DNA from: Eumeta japonica
Taxonomy: Eukaryota; Arthropoda; Insecta; Lepidoptera; Psychidae
DNA length: 64,000 nucleotides
Direction: 5' to 3'
Assembly: GCA_005406025.1 (NCBI GenBank)
Contig: BGZK01000087.1
Span: 743,894 to 807,893, forward strand
The position numbers were made by a program, and so were the translations under genes. Positions within the stretch are counted from its first letter, which is position 1; each line of letters begins with the position of its first letter. The notes under the pieces are model-generated. The model worked only from the letters and a program-made list of their open reading frames with translations. It had not been told where the DNA came from and did not search any database. Shown here piece after piece: positions 58,831 to 64,000 of this stretch.

Positions 58831-59440
58831 TATCCATCTATTAACAGCCGAACGAGATGACGTGATATGCGCGTATTAAGCTCATTGAAATGGTACCTCC
58901 CACCGAGAGTGCCAATTTGCGCAGGCGTTTGCGCCAGCGCGAGGCACGCGAACTCCGATTTGCATCACAAATCGGCGGTTGCTCGAAAACCATCTACATT
59001 TACTAATGTGTAGTCAACCGCTAGATCTTTTCGAGTTTCGAGTGCACATAAAAAAAAGACGTCATAAATACATATATTGAATGGATATCCTTTCAACAGC
59101 TATATCTAGATTCATAGCCTTTACTTAATGCAAAAATAAAAGAAAAATATTGATAACATTTAGATTTTCAATATGACCAACAAAACAGCAAAAAAAAAAA
59201 TAATATTGATTTGAACATTTTGAAATGTTTGGCAACGTGTAGTCTTAAAAATATAAATAAATTTTATTATTTTTTTATATTCTATTGGACAAAAATGGTA
59301 ACTCATTAATTTCATTTTTAACACTGTCCCACCACATAAACCTATCGGAACACTGGGAATCAAAAAAAAGCTGTAGACTGTTATCAAAATAAATATTTTA
59401 ACAATAAAAAAAACATTTACACTATTTCATCAACTATAGG
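58831..59440. other. intron with a small GC patch at 58900-58960
   Basis: GCGCAGGCGTTTGCGCCAGCGCGAGG contains partly inverted GCGC words. The remainder is AT-rich. Confidence 0.35.
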
Positions 59441-59880
59441 TACTCTCGCTATTGAGACGCGAGACACGTGCAGGGGAAGAGGTAGCTATTAATATAATTC
59501 GAGGGTCGAATGAGTGACCGGGCATTCGACTAATCCGACGCGTTCCGGCCGGGCCGCGGCCGCGCCGCCCATTAGCATACCGGCGGCGTCCACGGTGCCC
59601 TTCCCGATACCAATTTCCTGGAGTCGTTCCGCGGCGGCGACACCGCCTGCGTTTTTATTGCGGCCCGCCTGCGCCCGCCCGGCCTTTATTGGCCGGATAA
59701 ATGACCCGGGCTCGCGAGAGTGCGGGAGGCGCTTCCCCTCTCCGGCACGAGTTTTATTTGCTCGACAGCTTGTTTATGCAGCGAAGGGCGTAAAAGCGAC
59801 GCGACCCTCGCCCGCCTCGTAAAGTGACATCTATGAGTCGCTAGCTTAGATCCGCTAGCTTCGAGGAAATTATCTAAGCG
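59441..59880. promoter_or_regulatory. GC-rich island
   Basis: CpG-dense for about 350 bp, with a 102-codon plus frame rich in Ala/Pro/Arg that looks compositional. Contains TTTATTGCGGCC and CTTTATTGGCCGGATAAATG, where Caudal/Hox-like words alternate with GC. Confidence 0.3.
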
Positions 59881-60965
59881 CAACTAATATTTTTAAGTGG
59901 ATAATATTATCATTCAGGCTATTAAGCGTTTTATATGTATTGCCAAATCGGTCGGATTCCAAGGGAATTCCTCTTCAAAAAAAAAATGAACTAGTGGACA
60001 AAATTGTCGATTCGCAACACTGACGTGAAATATAGAATTATCTATTTAGTGTTTACACGTCTGTCCCCCTGAAAATTCAACTCGTTATATACGCATAGTC
60101 TCTTCATAAACGTACAAGCGACCCACGTACTTAGAAAAACGATAAAAACTCAAGTCCGCTCTCAGCGAAGTGGGCAGTCGTAAAAGTGGAGACGGCCGCG
60201 TCTTCGCGCTGCCGAGGACCGGCGCTCGTGTATCGGTCCGCTCGTAAATCTTGAAGCTTTTAATCACTGAAATGAGCTACAGCTTTCATTACAATAATAA
60301 AGCTAAGTGTTTATTTCACCGTGTAGAAAATTTCCTAATACGCTCAATCTCATAATCCGAAAGCTGATCCTCTTTTGCATCACAAAATTTATCGGTCCGG
60401 GTCTACGTCGAGGGAGTAACGAGAGTCGGTTAATATTGGAAAAATTGTGGTTATAGTACACAATCGATGACTATCATATAGAAGACGATGAGACCGTCTC
60501 GTCGCGCGTCGGACGTGTCGCAACGCTAGCGAGGTGCATTAAAATACCGCTATAAACCCGAACCGGAATAGCACAAGGAAGGCATAAAAGAACGCTCAAA
60601 CTCGGGCAGATGTTCGCCGCCGTCGATAAAACTATCGCGCCTTGTTCTAGACACATTAGAGCTGCAGTCGTTGCGCAATCAAAAGAACGAATAGCGCCGT
60701 GGACGGGCGCCGCTGTGAGCGGTCCCCGCTACAACACGATGCGGGCGGTGAAATTCTGTGTGGGTATAATGACGCGCGACCATAAGATCGCGGATGTGAG
60801 CGTGAGCGACCACACAAAGGATATCTGACTCCGCGATAAACTTTAAACTCTTAGAAACAGAAATTGCTGTTAAACGCTACGAGCGACTTTCGTTCCTTAT
60901 TTCTTAGCATGAAAATTTGATATCGTGAAACACGATATTATGTTGTAAAACTTTGTCAAATATGT
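59881..60965. promoter_or_regulatory. intron with GC-enriched patches (60150-60245, 60420-60840)
   Basis: CpG-enriched patches with no recognisable protein; the rest is AT-rich. Confidence 0.25.
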
Positions 60966-60969
60966 TTTA

Positions 60970-61455
60970 AGGTTCCGTAAATAAATAAGAAAAAAGAATC
61001 CTCACTTCATTGTCTGCCCTTCAAGGCTCTTTTTATGGAGGTATTATTACCACGCGTTCCTGAGAAAAAGTGTCTGATTAGATATCAAGTACTCGGATAT
61101 ACAATACTTCGGAGTTGTGAAAAAATCAAATTTGTAAGTCAACGCAATCAAAAAGTGCGGCGATTCATACCGCATCTTTTGATACTCGCAAGGGCAACAA
61201 AACCTATAGGATTCATCCCATTGAACTAGAATTTTAAATTTGGCAAGGAAAAAGGTGATTTGACAAGAAGAATATGTGATTACAACCTTTCATTTGCGAT
61301 TGGAATATGTAAAGAAGTTTCGGAATACCTGGCCCTAATATCTCATCAGTAACAACGTCGAAAACAGACAAAACCATAGCAACTCTTGATAAACGAGTCT
61401 AGGTATATTTACACAATTAATTTTGTACGGAACCATACGGTATTCGCACTAACCG
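60970..61455 (+). repeat. AAGGTTCCGTA-type lepidopteran repeat, divergent
   Basis: Starts 'taaggttccgtaaataa', has 'cattgtctgcccttcaagg', 'cgcaatcaaaaagtgcggcg', 'ttgaactagaattttaaatttggca' and ends near 'ttgtacggaaccatacggtattcgcac'. Same broad family as 36152-36524. Confidence 0.55.
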
Positions 61456-62000
61456 TTTTTTGATTTATGAAAAACCAAACTTGATATTGTGAACAAGCGG
61501 TAACTACGATAAACAGAATCACAAATCTCTATTTACGCTCTTTAGCGTCTGAGCGAAATGCGCTGTTGCCTGCAAAATCCACAAAAGCTCTGCGCGCGGC
61601 ACCTATGATAGACACGGCGTTGGTCACCGAATTCACGTACAGAGCTGTATCCACCGCCGAGGTAGATAAATGTTAGGTAAGTGGGACATTTTCGCTGGTG
61701 GTGTCGATTTACGAAATTTTGACACAAAACACCTATAGGACTATTAAGATTAAATAGATATTGAAACTAAAAAAAAATACCATTGTTAAGGTTAATTATT
61801 AAACTTCCATAATTTTTGAACACCAAATAAAAATAAATATTTTAACAACGACTATATATTTGAAAATATGTAAACATATAATTTTTTAAAATATCGATAA
61901 ATAGAAAAAAAAAGAATGCTTTGTTCTAAATTATCATAACAAATTAGCGTGTCACGAAGAATATTTTATTACAAATGATCATAATGCGTAACGTGTCAAC
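61456..62000. other. intron, no gene seen
   Basis: No supported frame. Confidence 0.4.
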
Positions 62001-62335
62001 TCGAATTAATTGACCGGCAAATTGAAGTTATTTGCCGGTTAATATTTTCCGGCCGTACCGATCGCCCGTTTATGGCGAAAACGACGTACACATGGCGGCC
62101 ACGCGCTCCACGTACCGCTATCGCGTTCATCTGTTACTTGTGCGCTTGTCTATCGTAACCATCATATGGTACAATTTAAGCAAATACTTGCCAACGTCTA
62201 TGAAAGAAGTGAGTGATTAATTCATTGCCACGTTTTCACACCGTGACACATTTAGAAACAGCAATTTACTAATGTTTCATATTCAAATGCTCGTTTTTTT
62301 ATCAGACACGACTTCATCTCGCTGCACAATGCGGC
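62001..62335. promoter_or_regulatory. GC-enriched patch
   Basis: 'gaccggcaaattgaagttatttgccggttaat' forms an inverted repeat (ACCGGCAAAT / ATTTGCCGGT), followed by CGGCCGTACCGATCGCCCG. No coding support. Confidence 0.3.
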
Positions 62336-63075
62336 GGGCGTGCTGTGAAAAATCGCTATTTAAAACGCCGTTTCGTAAAGCTGCAGAGACCTCGGGCGGT
62401 GTCGCTCGCAAGCTCGCAATAAAGCGAACACTACAAAAGTAATAGGCACAAAAACAGCGCCATCGAATGTGTAATGCACGACAATAGGGCGTCCCCGGCC
62501 GTAACGGCGCGCGCTAATGGCCGTTAATGCAGCCGCCTCTCGGCGCGCGGTGTAACGCGCCGTGACGCGCGGCGAATCGCACTCGTCCGCTTCCCCGGCT
62601 CGGTCTGTGCGGACGTATTTCGTAACGATTCGAATGTGCAGCGCGACGCACCGAACTGCCGCTCCGAAGTGCCTGCGAATGATGTAATGCGCAGGTTTAA
62701 CGGTCCCCAACCCTTGCTTCTTCTTCTCCGTTCGCCATTGCGACGCTTTCGTGACTAACTTCATAGCGGCAGAGTTTCGTGCGCGTTGTGCTGTAACCGC
62801 GAACCCAGACTCGGAACGTCGGATTACGTTCGGAAATAATAAAGTAGTTTGATGAAAATCTTCCGAGCCGACCGAAAACAAAGAGCCGGCACCGATCGGG
62901 AGGCGCGCGGCGGCGGCGGGGGAGGCGGCGTGGGCGGGCGCGAGGGTGTCGGTATTTGCATGGCGTCCGGGGTATCGCGCGCCCGCCCGCCCCGCGCCAA
63001 GTCGGGCGGCGGGCGCGCGTCGACGAAGCGTGAGTTGCGCGCTCTTTTTCTGACTGCTGGGTTAACGTAGCGCAA
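62336..63075. promoter_or_regulatory. large GC-rich block containing MITE copy 4
   Basis: CpG-dense at 62336-62640 and 62860-63030 with a (GGC)n-like core near 62915. The long minus frames (173 and 143 codons) cross the MITE and simple repeats and are not credible genes. Confidence 0.3.
62636..62795 (+). repeat. MITE copy 4
   Basis: Left end GCAGCGCGACGCACCGAACT followed by GCCGCT; body CTGCGAATGATGTAATGCGC, GCGACGCTTTCGTGACTAAC; right end AGCGGCAGAGTTTCGTGCGC followed by GTTGTGCTGTA. Most complete right terminal repeat of the four. Confidence 0.85.
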
Positions 63076-63425
63076 ACCTTTTTAAAAACATTCAACTGAC
63101 TGGAGATTAGCACTCTACGGAGCTGCAAAATAGTTTTAAATAACTACCACTCTCGTAAATTTCTTATATTTTTGACAAAAAGTGTTTTTAGTGAAAAACA
63201 TTAAAATTCTGAAGGTAAACAAATAACTATTAAATGTTCAAACTTCTTCTTTCTTCAATTGCGATAAATATACATTTTTTTTTTTTTGAAAGAATCTGAA
63301 CAAGCAGTTTTTAGCGTCACGCTAATAAAGAAAGTGAATTTTATATAGCAGATAGACATGCAACGTTTTTTTGTTGTTAATATTTAAAAATATACATTAA
63401 ACTAAAGTAAACGTCCACATTCAAT
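63076..63425. other. AT-rich spacer
   Basis: Nothing recognisable. Confidence 0.4.
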
Positions 63426-63650
63426 CACAGTAAAAAGCCAACCAAGCAATTATGGGGGTAGTAGCGATCCGGTTCAATTGCGATTAAAACGGCCTGTACC
63501 AGGGGTTCATCAATAAACAAGCGCTCGCGGCAGACCAATTACGGCGGCGGCCGCGTCAACATTGATTTATGATATAATAGTACGCCTACGTGGCCGAATA
63601 TTAATGATTGTGCCTCATACGCCTACCGAGCCCTAGTTATCGTTTCAAAG
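63426..63650. promoter_or_regulatory. conserved-element-like block
   Basis: TCAATTGCGATTAAAACGGC, CATCAATAAACAAGCG (forkhead-like ATAAACAA), ACCAATTACGGCGGCGGCCG, ACATTGATTTATGATATAAT. Dense mixture of homeodomain-like and GC words; candidate enhancer. Confidence 0.35.
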
Positions 63651-64000
63651 AAAATATTCAAAAATTTATATTACGACTAAATACTCCCGAAAACGCATTA
63701 GCGATGTTAATTATTCTACGAACTATTTTTTAAAACGGTATCGGCCACATTATACAATTTCCACTACTTATGAACGTGTTCTATAATTAATTGAGCAAAA
63801 TGAAAATAATACACTACGATATATATGACGCAATAAGGAAACTAATCGTTGACGATTAGATTCTATAAAAAATAAATTCAACACTATGATTTATACGTAT
63901 CAGAACACGAGGCATAAATCTCATTACTTCACTGTCACAATCCGCTATTATCGCGGCGGATCGGCAGCCGTGATTGATAAATCATTACAATAACAACAAA
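63651..64000. other. AT-rich intron to window end
   Basis: GC word TATCGCGGCGGATCGGCAGCCGTGATTGAT near the end; no gene. Confidence 0.35.

Noticed and set aside
59514..59822. 102-codon Ala/Pro/Arg-rich frame
   Set aside because: Compositional frame in a GC island without splice or start context.
62360..63128. 173- and 143-codon minus frames
   Set aside because: They cross MITE copy 4 and GC simple repeats; compositional artefact.

Overview
This is an animal nuclear genome window, almost certainly from a moth or butterfly. It is AT-rich and nearly free of protein-coding sequence. It carries several repeat families that I recognise as common in Lepidoptera: elements ending in GGGTTCCG, 'CCCGCGGCTT' non-LTR-type repeats, mariner elements and a small MITE family. 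The only confidently recognised gene is on the minus strand. Two exons (1359-1446 and 16561-16684) join in phase to give the conserved block of the scribbler/brakeless (sbb) corepressor, the insect counterpart of vertebrate ZNF608/ZNF609. Nearly all of the remaining window appears to be intron of this gene. The rest of the protein (C-terminal side below position 1, and probably much of the N-terminal side above 64000) lies outside.

Layout. 1-16.7 kb: the two sbb exons and the 15.1 kb intron between them, with many decayed transposons, a GC-rich regulatory-looking block at 15.6-16.0 kb, a recursive-splice-like AG|GTAAGT site at 15389/15390 and, on the opposite strand, a possible small spliced gene at 3.2-3.9 kb with its own promoter signals. 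16.7-20.7 kb: a possible alternative first coding exon of sbb (17683-17829) whose donor is in phase with the sbb exon, and a GC-richer block at 18.3-18.9 kb. 20.8-43.7 kb: transposon-rich intron with a 1284 bp mariner that keeps near-perfect terminal repeats but a frameshifted transposase, further mariner relics, a Harbinger-like and a CACTA-like relic, and GGGTTCCG elements. 43.7-64 kb: few recognisable transposons but many short GC-rich islands, the pattern expected of an intron loaded with cis-regulatory elements. A textbook recursive splice site with a 54-nt downstream candidate exon lies here at 44879-44932 on the sbb strand.

How the pieces fit: the main interest is splicing and regulation of one very long developmental gene. 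The AG|GTAAGT sites could allow stepwise removal of the giant introns, the GC islands could be enhancers, and the candidate first exon would give an alternative N-terminus. Most other open frames are chance frames in GC-rich DNA. No tRNA, rRNA, CRISPR array or bacterial-type feature was seen. No alignment or search could be run, so family names rest on recognised motifs.
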